A DNA stretch of 33,382 nucleotides. Source: Candidatus Zhuqueibacterota bacterium. Lineage in GTDB: Bacteria; Zhuqueibacterota; Zhuqueibacteria; Oceanimicrobiales; Oceanimicrobiaceae. Made by a program: the position numbers and the translations under genes. Shown here piece after piece: positions 1 to 7,529 of the stretch (positions are counted from its first letter, which is position 1; each line of letters opens with the position of its first letter). The DNA is taken from assembly GCA_029262005.1 (NCBI GenBank), contig JAJDAG010000204.1:1-33382 (forward strand), written 5' to 3'. Below the pieces are notes generated by a model. That model saw only the letters and a program-made list of their open reading frames with translations. It did no database searches and was not told where the DNA came from.

Positions 1-13
1 GCCCACAAAGCAG

Positions 14-319
14 TTATCGCATCAAAGTCAGTTTCTTGAACTGAGAGTATTCTCCCGCTTGAATGCGATAGATATAAATTCCGCTTGCAACTCTGGTTCC
101 CGAAGTATTTCGTCCATCCCACTGCGTTGCATAGTGGCTGGCTGTTTGACGCTGCGCGACCAATGTTGCCACCTGTTGGCCCTGCAAATTATAAATGCTC
201 AATTTCACATCCGCGGTTTCAGGCAACTCATACTCGATGGTGGTTCCGGGATTGAATGGATTGGGGTAGTTCTGGTTGAGTGCAAGATTTTGAGCTTCCG
301 CAAAACTGTCCAAATCCAT
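14..319 (-). pseudogene. Headless T9SS-type C-terminal sorting domain (remnant)
   Basis: The 101-residue frame is essentially one C-terminal secretion/sorting domain: a PNPFNPGTTIEYELP motif, a FlgD-like Ig segment (LSIYNLQGQQVATL, WDGRNTSGTRVASGIYIYRI) and a short basic tail (FKKLTLMR). Such domains normally close long exported proteins and direct them to a type IX-like secretion system or the cell surface. Here nothing precedes the domain. The triplet directly before the only ATG (at 319) is an in-frame TAA, so there is no signal peptide and no passenger. It lies head to head with a second such domain on the other strand, overlapping by about 40 bases. It is most likely a 3' gene fragment left by a rearrangement. 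Calling it a small expressed protein is possible but unlikely. Confidence 0.7.
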
Positions 320-573
320 TTAATCCGAAAACGCAAATTCAATTTGCTATTCCGGCGCGTTTGCAGGAAGGCGTCATGACCAATCTCGCTGTTTTCAACC
401 TGCTCGGAGAGCGCGTACGGCTCCTTGTCGATGCACGGAAATTACCCGGGCGCCACGCAATTGAATGGGATGGGAAAAATGCTAACGGCGATGTGGTTTC
501 TACTGGAATTTACATCTTCAGGCTGGAGACGCCTGGCTTTGTTCGTACTAGGCGGATGTTATTTTTGAAGTGA
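280..573 (+). pseudogene. Second headless T9SS-type sorting domain, opposite strand
   Basis: Ninety-seven residues starting from GTG encode another C-terminal sorting domain: FELPQNCPNPFNPKTQIQF, LAVFNLLGERVRLLVD, IEWDGKNANGDVVSTGIYIF, and the tail RTRRMLFLK. The triplet just before the GTG is an in-frame TGA, so the passenger protein is missing here as well. The sequence differs clearly from the minus-strand copy, so the two came from different parent genes rather than from a recent palindromic duplication. It stops seven bases before the last gene of the 20-kb minus-strand array, placing the scar exactly at the array's 3' edge. Confidence 0.68.
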
Positions 574-580
574 GGTGAAT

Positions 581-1318
581 TTATCGCAGGTCTGTGATAG
601 AATTAGGTTCAAAGATTGTGACCGAGCAAATTGAAGTTCTATTAGGAGCAGCGTTGTCAACAACCCGAGGGTCGGGCAAAGGACCGCCCGAGTCGATAGA
701 GTGTGCCAGGTCAGGTGGAAGCGCCACAGCATAGACATCAAATTGATCGCCTGTTGTGCCGCCAAATGAGCAGTTTGCTTTCCAAACACCGTCCTCACCG
801 GGTGGCAAGGCCCGAAAAATGTAGGCGCCGTTGCTGGTCCGCGGTCTGAGCAAAACATAGACGCGCCATGCCGGATTGGTGACGCGTCCTTGCAACGTGG
901 CACTGGTCCCAACCTGATTCGGGCAGTCCAGCGCCACGTCGTGTGGCAACGATTGATCAAGGATGTAGAAATAGCTGAGAGTAACAAAGCTCCCAATAAT
1001 TATTAAGGTAGCCATTTCCTGCGTGGCGGGTAAATTAAGATAGTTCGAAAATCGTTTGGTCGCAACCAGCAACCCCACGGAAATTAGCAGATTGCCGACC
1101 AGCAGAGTGATTTTTGCAGACAAGCTGATTGGCCAGCGATACTGAATAAACGCCAGGGAAAGCACAGCAAAAGCTATTGGCAGAAAACTCCAGACAAAGG
1201 CTTCATTCCATTTCAACTCACCTTTTGGAATTTTGCTTTTTAAAAGGTAATGGGTTGCCAAACCGCTGAGAATGCCGACGACAAAACCTACCAACGCATT
1301 TATGATTATTTCCGTCAA
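581..1318 (-). CDS. 4-TM protein with C-terminal beta domain shared with the preceding lipoprotein
   Basis: This 245-residue protein has four hydrophobic helices (about 5-26, 43-60, 68-88 and 103-120) followed by a soluble C-terminal part. Residues 126-205 resemble residues 50-140 of the neighbouring lipoprotein: a strand pattern with LQGRV, VYVLLRPR, a proline-rich turn, a W, GG and then FDVYAVAL. I know this pattern from exported proteins, where it looks like a small beta-sandwich, but I cannot name the family. The gene starts with TTG three bases after the upstream stop. A GAGGAA sequence at the right spacing supports that start and indicates translational coupling. It is the last gene of the array. 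Function unknown; a membrane partner of the lipoprotein is the simplest idea. Confidence 0.75.
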   Translation of the reverse strand: MTEIIINALVGFVVGILSGLATHYLLKSKIPKGELKWNEAFVWSFLPIAFAVLSLAFIQYRWPISLSAKITLLVGNLLISVGLLVATKRFSNYLNLPATQEMATLIIIGSFVTLSYFYILDQSLPHDVALDCPNQVGTSATLQGRVTNPAWRVYVLLRPRTSNGAYIFRALPPGEDGVWKANCSFGGTTGDQFDVYAVALPPDLAHSIDSGGPLPDPRVVDNAAPNRTSICSVTIFEPNSITDLR

Positions 1319-1321
1319 TAT

Positions 1322-1831
1322 TTAGTTCCTCACTCGTCTAACCGTGAGAATCTCGCTACGCGGTAACTCCATTGGAAAATCCAGTGTTTTGAGTGTCTTC
1401 CCAGCCACGCACAGTGCGCGTTTACTTTCGGCAATGGCGACAACTTCGAAGTCCTCATTCAACCCGAGCTTTTCGGTTCCACAGTAAACCATTGTGCGCC
1501 AGCGCCAGGTATTTTCAATTTTTCCAGGGGGTGATGGCAGATTTTGCACCCACCATGTATCTGCGCTCATGGGGTGAACTAAAACACATGGTACAGCTTT
1601 TGGATCGGAAATTGTACCTTCTACCACAACCTGCCGTCCTACCTCAGGCGTCATTCCAGGTTCAACCGGCAGGTTGTCGATTTGTGTGATAGCCATTTCC
1701 ACCTGGGGTGGCGGTAGCTGGGCTGGTGGTCTTGCTTCTTCCCGGGTGTCTTGTTTGGCCTGGCAGCCGGAGATGAGCAGGGAAAGGGTGAGTACGAGTA
1801 AAGGAACGGAAATGGTTTTTGGGGTTTTCAT
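1322..1831 (-). CDS. Small lipoprotein with the same beta domain
   Basis: A 169-residue lipoprotein: hydrophobic residues 8-22 lead to the lipobox LISGC with lipidated Cys23, then a proline-rich linker (PPAQLPPPQ). The folded part, residues 50-140, carries VVVEGTISDP, VPCVLVHPMS, a W-rich stretch and EDFEVVAIAES. It matches the C-terminal domain of the next gene in order and spacing of motifs. GGAGG five bases before the ATG fixes the start. The protein would sit in the periplasm on the inner or outer membrane. It pairs with the 4-TM protein downstream, with which it is coupled by a three-base gap. No enzymatic motif is visible. Confidence 0.8.
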   Translation of the reverse strand: MKTPKTISVPLLVLTLSLLISGCQAKQDTREEARPPAQLPPPQVEMAITQIDNLPVEPGMTPEVGRQVVVEGTISDPKAVPCVLVHPMSADTWWVQNLPSPPGKIENTWRWRTMVYCGTEKLGLNEDFEVVAIAESKRALCVAGKTLKTLDFPMELPRSEILTVRRVRN

Positions 1832-1889
1832 GGTGTCCTCCGGTTTTGTTAGTTCATAAAGTATGCTCAGTGGATATTTCTCTCAAGTT

Positions 1890-2297
1890 TTATTTTTGAC
1901 CAACGGTGTAAGCAAGTTTGTGCCAATGACTCACTTCATTCTTTTGGTAAGGTAACGGGAAGCCGTTTAACACGAATTCATTGTCCAGAAAATCGATTTC
2001 ACAAGTAACCGAAACCCCAAACAGGTTCCCAATTAACCCCAAGAGGCCACCTTTGAAGTCGATTTTAATTTGGTTTTTTGCTATGAAACTATATAAGCCT
2101 GTTACATTTTTTGCTATGTCATTATTTTTGCTGTAACTAAAAGTACCATTTGGTGCGAAGACTATTTGAGCGCTGCTGTCTTCCACACATATCCATTTTC
2201 CGATAATTTTATCCTGTGTATGCTCCACACATGCGAAGGCCAGGAGGGCAACCACCAACAAGTTAAATAGAATATTAAAACGATTTTTTATTCTCAT
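1890..2297 (-). CDS. Lipocalin-like small lipoprotein
   Basis: This 135-residue protein begins with a signal sequence ending in LLAFAC, which fits a lipobox with lipidated Cys23. The mature part opens with IIGKWICVEDSS and continues with alternating beta strands (IVFAPNGTFSYSKN, GLYSFIAKNQIKIDF). This is the pattern of lipocalin-like single-domain lipoproteins, in which a GxW near the first strand is typical. It would form a small barrel in the periplasm able to bind a hydrophobic ligand or a partner. It lies 26 bases after the 2-TM gene. The assignment rests on the GKW start and strand pattern only. Confidence 0.65.
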   Translation of the reverse strand: MRIKNRFNILFNLLVVALLAFACVEHTQDKIIGKWICVEDSSAQIVFAPNGTFSYSKNNDIAKNVTGLYSFIAKNQIKIDFKGGLLGLIGNLFGVSVTCEIDFLDNEFVLNGFPLPYQKNEVSHWHKLAYTVGQK

Positions 2298-2323
2298 TGC
2301 TCAATCTCTTTTAAGCCTTAGTT

Positions 2324-2755
2324 TCACTTTTGCTTGCGAAATGTCCCCCAATACATGGTTTCAATTATCGTCGTAATTTGTTCTGGTGGCAGACCTTGGG
2401 CGAGCATAAAAGTCGTATCAATAATAGTCTTGGCCTCCCATAATTTACGCAATCCTCTAAGCGTTACAGTGACGGCAATTAACTTTATGAAAAATGTCAA
2501 GATAACTGCATTCGGAGAATTGAGATAGTGGATCACCAAAAGCAACCCAATTATGAAATAAATACAGATACACAAGATGTACACTGTGGCAATTTTTCTG
2601 TTGAATTCTCTTTCCGTGGCTAAGTTTTTATGAAAAGTCAGCAGGTCTTCTTCAGTTGTTTGTTGAGGTTTTCTTTTTTTGTTTCCCAGTGTTTTCGGAT
2701 CTAAGTGATCCATTTTGGTAACAAACGCTTCGAATATTTTTTCTATTCTTTTCAT
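2324..2755 (-). CDS. Small 2-TM membrane protein
   Basis: A 143-residue protein with a polar, positively charged N-terminal half, then two adjacent hydrophobic helices (about 55-76 and 83-99) with a short turn, and a helical C-terminus (LWEAKTIIDTTFMLAQGLPP). It has no signal peptide, so both ends are probably cytoplasmic. Compact 2-TM modules of this kind often sit next to peptidase or signalling genes in bacterial conflict loci, where they can act as membrane anchors or pore formers. The gene begins nine bases after the CHAT-like peptidase stop, so the two are likely co-translated. A peptidase-activated membrane disruptor is a reasonable but unproved reading. Confidence 0.65.
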   Translation of the reverse strand: MKRIEKIFEAFVTKMDHLDPKTLGNKKRKPQQTTEEDLLTFHKNLATEREFNRKIATVYILCICIYFIIGLLLVIHYLNSPNAVILTFFIKLIAVTVTLRGLRKLWEAKTIIDTTFMLAQGLPPEQITTIIETMYWGTFRKQK

Positions 2756-2764
2756 TATGTCGGT

Positions 2765-3361
2765 TCACTTCCCGGTTGTTTCCATGAATGTCACGGCAGT
2801 ATCTTTAAGTGCCTGTGTGTAAGAAATGTTTTCCTGATTCAGATGTCTGAACAGAGTACTATAAAATTTTAACCACAGATAGGGTGTGGCCTCTTTTTTC
2901 TGCACAGAGCGGACAAGGCAGTTCGGACGGTTTTGTTTGAGCTTGTCCTTTAACGGCCCTGATTGACAAACACACAGGTCAATAATCTTGTCTGTCTCTT
3001 TTGGGATGTTTTCAACAATATAAGATGTTTTGGCGAAACCATCAAAAAATTCAACGGAGTCATTTGCCCAATGAGAAAAGAGGATTATGACTTTATAGCG
3101 TTCATTCAGAAAGATTTTTCCAAAACGCTCTAGCGTTAAGTCAAAAACAATGGTTACTTTTAATGCAATGAGCGCAGGTAAAATATTTTGAAGTGGGTTA
3201 ACAAAATCATGCCGGTATTTCAGCCACACGCCGCTCGCAAATCCTTTGTCACCCTCGTGTCGAGATGAGAAGAACGTGTGTTTGGATGTTGGTATTCCAA
3301 AACCCATTACACAGTCGTTCGGTTTGATGATTGTGCTTTCAGCTTGTTCTAAAGGACTCAA
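2765..3361 (-). CDS. Small CHAT-like (caspase-fold) cysteine peptidase
   Basis: This 198-residue protein has the two hallmarks of a CHAT/caspase-like core. A beta strand ends in a His (VIILFSHW, His97). About 35 residues later a second strand ends in a Cys-Gln-Ser-Gly turn (DLCVCQSGPL, Cys132), comparable to the ACQTG motif of CHAT domains. It has no signal peptide and lacks the TPR or repeat regions of larger CHAT proteins, so it is a near-minimal cytoplasmic domain. I chose TTG at 3361 because AGGA sits six bases upstream; an earlier TTG at 3385 has no such site. The start lies inside the end of the DUF1598-like gene (23-base overlap). Sequence similarity is weak, so the call depends on the spacing of the His and Cys motifs. 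Confidence 0.55.
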   Translation of the reverse strand: MSPLEQAESTIIKPNDCVMGFGIPTSKHTFFSSRHEGDKGFASGVWLKYRHDFVNPLQNILPALIALKVTIVFDLTLERFGKIFLNERYKVIILFSHWANDSVEFFDGFAKTSYIVENIPKETDKIIDLCVCQSGPLKDKLKQNRPNCLVRSVQKKEATPYLWLKFYSTLFRHLNQENISYTQALKDTAVTFMETTGK

Positions 3362-5363
3362 TTTTTTTCCTAAAGTTGAGTTCAATGCGCAAGACTATTT
3401 CTATGTTGCCAAACTCATCTATAATGCGAATATCAAGGTCACTGTCTTTTAATTTATATTCTTTTTTTAGCTCTTGTCGAATCCTCAAAATATCATCCAG
3501 AAGATGGTCTGATCCAGGTTGTCTTTGCAACAAACGATTCATAAATATTTCTAAGATTTGTCTGGTTTTAGCAATGATTTCTATTGTGAATTGAAAAATA
3601 CTCTGTTGTGTGCGGGCAATGTATTTCACAATACCTTTGTATCGCTCCACCCCTTTGTTGTCCGTGAAACGCTCAATCCTGGTCCTGGGTTTTCTAACAA
3701 GTTTGAGATCGGAAGAAGTGATGGCATCCTGAATATCAGGGTTGCCGGGAAGTTTTTTTACAGCAATGTTATCTTTCACCCTTGCCTGGTGTATTTGGTA
3801 AGTCGCTACAAATCCTTCCATTTCGCGCAGTGAAAAACCCCTCATTTTTAAGTAAAGAGTCTCTGTTGATTGCATCGTCTGGTTAACCGCATCGGCAAGA
3901 ATTTGCAGGCTGTTCCCCTGATATATTATGTTGTCTTCAGAATCCGAAACTTTGTAATCAGCGCCAGACTTGTCAACCCTTACAATTGAGTAGTTTCTGC
4001 TGCTACTTTTTCCTTTCGGTTTTTTCTTTTTCCTTTTGGCTATTGGCGTATCCGGGCTACGACCTACGGGCCAGGATAAGCTCGTTGGTGCCAGCCTTGA
4101 ATCGAGGATTCTGGTTTTCAAATCTTTGATACGACTTGAGGCCCCTTTCCGGAAATGACGTTCTTTTACTGTGATATCGATGCCAACCCCGCCACAACTC
4201 GGCAACCAGAGCTTGAGGATTTGTTCACTGCCAGATGTTTTTTGCCGATGTGTAAATTCTTTTACCGCAGACCGCCCGGGGAGTTGGCGAGACACCGGAT
4301 TTTCCTGCACAGGGAAATCTTCTAAAAGGTAGCTGAGGTCCAAACCAGCAGTTGTGTGGGCTGATTTGTATTTTATAATCTTTGCCAGAGCCACGAACCG
4401 GAAAAGATTTTCGAGCTCACGATAAATGGGGCGCTGAATGGCAATTTGCTCATAGAGCTCTGAAAAATCTTTGCAGAAACTCTGAGCTGAGGGATCGACA
4501 CTTTTGCCAGAAATATAGCCGCCTTTAGAAGACAGATAGGTTTCCTCTGTCCGAAGTATCACCGGACATTGCTCGATTAAGACCACATCGTCGACCTCGG
4601 TATAAATGTTTTCACCCGGCTTAAACCAAAACCGGTTGAGGCCACCGATCGATACTTTTATGGGTTCGTTATTCCTGACAGACTGCTTAATTTGTTCGAG
4701 CTTTGTTCCCGTAAGGCTCTGAAAACCGGGCACGTTTAGAGAGTCGGTGCCATCGACCAGGCTTTTCATGTCGTAATCGGCTTGCACCATCACCTTGGCA
4801 AATCGGGTGTTGAACGGTATGCCAAGAACCCGGACGCTTTGCTGTTCTTGACAGGTTGTATGCCAGTCGTCTAACGAATTCTCTACCTTGTCAAAAGAAT
4901 CTCCTTTGGATATGTTATTTGCAACTTTATTAAGCCTTTGCATCGTGTTTGGATTGGGATCGATGGAACAGCCGGGATGGGAATAGATATAAGTGTTATT
5001 TTCCAACGGCGCATATTTGAACCAGGCATTGCGCAGTGCGATAACGAAATCTTCCAGGTACAACGGCGGTAGCGACGAGTCAGGATTGCCGAAAATGATT
5101 AGATCGTTGTTTTCCTTGTCAATTATGTATCCCAGTAATCTTTTGATGCCGGCAAGCTCAATTAAGTTGGACGCAATTGATCCTTGGTTGTTTAGTAGCT
5201 GGTTTTGAAGCGCTCGCAGGGATATTGCCTGGATTTCTGCTGTGCTGGATTCGGTTGTTGATTCAGCGAATTGTGGTGCTTCGTAATCTGTGCAGTTTGT
5301 TGTTAGAATAAGCAGGAGTTGGAAGATTATGAAACGGACAGGTTGTGAGTTGGTGCTTTTCAT
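3339..5363 (-). CDS. Large lipoprotein with DUF1598-like domain
   Basis: This 674-residue lipoprotein has a hydrophobic signal ending LTTNC (Cys24; Asn at -1 is unusual). Residues 90-270 carry motifs I associate with DUF1598, known mainly from planctomycetes: FGNPDSSLPPLYLEDFVIAL, PGCSIDPNPNTMQRL, and VRVLGIPFNTRFAKVMVQAD followed by YDMKSL. Residues 280-330 are helical. A basic linker around 440-455 (KRKKKKPKGK) precedes a separate C-terminal region of about 220 residues with no recognised domain. It should be a periplasmic surface protein, perhaps a sensor or scaffold. Its 3' end overlaps the CHAT-like gene, implying that lipoprotein and peptidase are made together although they sit on opposite sides of the membrane. 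Confidence 0.75.
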   Translation of the reverse strand: MKSTNSQPVRFIIFQLLLILTTNCTDYEAPQFAESTTESSTAEIQAISLRALQNQLLNNQGSIASNLIELAGIKRLLGYIIDKENNDLIIFGNPDSSLPPLYLEDFVIALRNAWFKYAPLENNTYIYSHPGCSIDPNPNTMQRLNKVANNISKGDSFDKVENSLDDWHTTCQEQQSVRVLGIPFNTRFAKVMVQADYDMKSLVDGTDSLNVPGFQSLTGTKLEQIKQSVRNNEPIKVSIGGLNRFWFKPGENIYTEVDDVVLIEQCPVILRTEETYLSSKGGYISGKSVDPSAQSFCKDFSELYEQIAIQRPIYRELENLFRFVALAKIIKYKSAHTTAGLDLSYLLEDFPVQENPVSRQLPGRSAVKEFTHRQKTSGSEQILKLWLPSCGGVGIDITVKERHFRKGASSRIKDLKTRILDSRLAPTSLSWPVGRSPDTPIAKRKKKKPKGKSSSRNYSIVRVDKSGADYKVSDSEDNIIYQGNSLQILADAVNQTMQSTETLYLKMRGFSLREMEGFVATYQIHQARVKDNIAVKKLPGNPDIQDAITSSDLKLVRKPRTRIERFTDNKGVERYKGIVKYIARTQQSIFQFTIEIIAKTRQILEIFMNRLLQRQPGSDHLLDDILRIRQELKKEYKLKDSDLDIRIIDEFGNIEIVLRIELNFRKKIESFRTS

Positions 5364-5460
5364 GGTTTTTTCCCCAGAGGCTCAAGTGATTTTCCATTTG
5401 AACTGAAGATGGCCGGAGGTATAGTAAGAGCCCACGTGCGGCCAAGTAAATCTATGCGAG

Positions 5461-6465
5461 TCACTTGTAACTCAACCAAAACTCATACGTGTCGTACTGG
5501 CTAGATGAGTGTAGCTGGCTATATTTATCCGACTCCAGGAATTCGTATAACGCCTCAACTCGCCTTGCTACAAAAGGTGTTGGCGCGGCAAATTCCTGCA
5601 GTTTTAAACTGAAATCATTGAGAGAGTTTCCAGAAGCTTGCTTAACAGTTCGAAGCTGACTTCTGAAAGCCACGACATTGATCTCGCCTTGAAGTCCAGA
5701 TATCATGCGGATAAGCGCACTAGCAGCAATTTCAGGAGAACTAACCAGCATCAGTCCACCGTAGTCTGCGGAGATTTCAGCATCTTCGACCCATTCGTAC
5801 AGAGGCAAGAACAGGCCTTTTATCGTCAAGTCTCTGAGGCCTTTGCTTGGTAGAAAATCAACAGCAAATTTTAGAAATTGCATGAATTCCATAATCATGA
5901 CATGGTTGAATTTAATGTGAGCGAGTTCGTGCCCGACAATGAACAACAGTTCACTTTGATCAAGTAAACCAATTAACGCTGAGTGGATAACCAGGGCTGG
6001 CCTCTGAACATTGACTACATAAGCATCTGGTATGCCATCGAAAACCACAAATACCCCAGGAGGTTTGACTTTCAGAGCTCTTGCCGTTTCAGTTACCATT
6101 TCATACAACCATGGCAGATTGTCCTCGGTCACCTTGACTTTGGTGAGCATGTTGCGGTAGTAGGACTGACGATCTTTCCATTTGCTCTGGAGAGTGCCGA
6201 TCGTGTTTTTAAAGGCGCTGTTTTCTTTGATCGTTCGTATGATGCCGGAGATGCTTTGGTCCGAACCACTCAGGAGCAGCCTGGATTTGCTTTCAAAGTC
6301 GCTCGGAATTTCTACAATATGCCGGTATTGGCGGTTTCCGAATTCATCAACTTTTGTGTTTTTGCAGGAGCAAAAACACAAAAGTTGTCCGAAAAGACAT
6401 AGAAGAACAGTGCAACAAAAAAAGGAACGCTTGGTTTCTTCTGACAAACCTCTACCCGGTAACAT
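5461..6465 (-). CDS. M48-type zinc metallopeptidase, probable lipoprotein
   Basis: The zinc site is clear: HELAH at residues 179-183 within FIVGHELAHIKFNH, and a third-ligand motif EISAD at 230-234. Together with the leading VFDGIPDAYVV strand this fits the M48 (HtpX/BepA/Oma1-like) peptidases. An N-terminal hydrophobic stretch (CCTVLLCLFGQLLCFCSC) ends in a plausible lipobox with Cys34, placing the catalytic domain in the periplasm. The ATG at 6465 gives an ordinary signal sequence; a TTG at 6498 would add eleven residues, and neither has a strong ribosome site. There are no TPR repeats, unlike BepA. Within the array it could process or clear exported partners such as the two vWA proteins. 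Confidence 0.85.
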   Translation of the reverse strand: MLPGRGLSEETKRSFFCCTVLLCLFGQLLCFCSCKNTKVDEFGNRQYRHIVEIPSDFESKSRLLLSGSDQSISGIIRTIKENSAFKNTIGTLQSKWKDRQSYYRNMLTKVKVTEDNLPWLYEMVTETARALKVKPPGVFVVFDGIPDAYVVNVQRPALVIHSALIGLLDQSELLFIVGHELAHIKFNHVMIMEFMQFLKFAVDFLPSKGLRDLTIKGLFLPLYEWVEDAEISADYGGLMLVSSPEIAASALIRMISGLQGEINVVAFRSQLRTVKQASGNSLNDFSLKLQEFAAPTPFVARRVEALYEFLESDKYSQLHSSSQYDTYEFWLSYK

Positions 6466-6546
6466 TATTCTTGGAAAATACCTGTTTGGGGAAGGCAATA
6501 GTAAAGTCTTGACAATTTAAGTCTAAAGTAGTCAGTATAATTGTGT

Positions 6547-7515
6547 TCATTGCTTCAGTACTTGTGCTGAACTTGAGAAACCTGAAAAGACAGAAAATAT
6601 CTTCCAGATAAAGTTTACGAGGCCTTCTGCAGGAGATTTTTTGAGCCTGAAGAGAAGCGACCAAAAAGTAAACGGTAGGAGATATATCTTTGGAAAGGAA
6701 AGAACGGATCCGACCTGCACGCTTTGGTTGAAAACATCAAGATAGTCAGCTATGTTCATTCCAAACCAAATTAAATGACTTATGAGGCCAAATATGAGAA
6801 TCCCATACATTGCTTTCTCTGCTATGCTTATTTTTTCATCATAGAAATCAAGCCGATGTGAAACGAATCTGGCAATGGAATTCGTTGTCTCTAATTTTTT
6901 AAACTTAAAAACAATAGAAAACCACTTGCTCTTGTTTTGCCCGGGTAGTATCGAGTAAAGTTTTGTCAATTTTGTTGAGGACTGGGCAAGCAAATCTTTA
7001 CGTATCAGGTAAAGACCTTTATTCTTTTTATAAGGCTCAAATTTTTTGTGTTTTTTGTCGCGATGCATTAGGTAGACAAGTTTTGTTATGTTGCTTTGCT
7101 CTGATTTTCGATAGATAAAGTCATCTACAAACAGAATCTCTTCTGGGTTTGCTGGAAAGATTTTGACTTTCCATCGACCATACTTGTTGCACAGAGATGA
7201 ATTTCTTTCTGTTGAGATGGTTATCGATTTGTTAAACTTCATGTTGTCTTTAGAAAGAATAGGTGTCTCAATATCTTTTCTACGTGTCTGCTCGTATTCT
7301 GTAATTCTGAAATCCAAGGCCTCAGGTAATGTAAACCACCCCTTCATTCTCCGACCAACAACCAGTAGTAGGAGAACAAGATAGATGACAATGCATGATA
7401 CCGACAAATAGAGAAAAATAATACCTGGCTCTGGTGCAGGTACAACACGACCTTCGGTCGCTTTGTGAATTGCTATACTAAGAAACATATATGTTTCAAC
7501 AAACAAAAGTGGCAT
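6547..7515 (-). CDS. Unknown membrane protein with soluble middle domain
   Basis: A 322-residue protein with one strong helix at 31-53 and two more near 235-258 and 269-287. Between them lies a charged, lysine-rich domain of about 170 residues (for example HRDKKHKKFEPYKKNKG), which by the positive-inside rule should be cytoplasmic. I recognise no family. It starts 14 bases after the secreted vWA gene and is probably co-expressed with it. This part of the array (roughly 6.5-8.7 kb) looks more AT-rich than the tubulin and actin genes, which may reflect a mosaic origin. Confidence 0.65.
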   Translation of the reverse strand: MPLLFVETYMFLSIAIHKATEGRVVPAPEPGIIFLYLSVSCIVIYLVLLLLVVGRRMKGWFTLPEALDFRITEYEQTRRKDIETPILSKDNMKFNKSITISTERNSSLCNKYGRWKVKIFPANPEEILFVDDFIYRKSEQSNITKLVYLMHRDKKHKKFEPYKKNKGLYLIRKDLLAQSSTKLTKLYSILPGQNKSKWFSIVFKFKKLETTNSIARFVSHRLDFYDEKISIAEKAMYGILIFGLISHLIWFGMNIADYLDVFNQSVQVGSVLSFPKIYLLPFTFWSLLFRLKKSPAEGLVNFIWKIFSVFSGFSSSAQVLKQ

Positions 7516-7529
7516 TGTACTTTGCTTCC

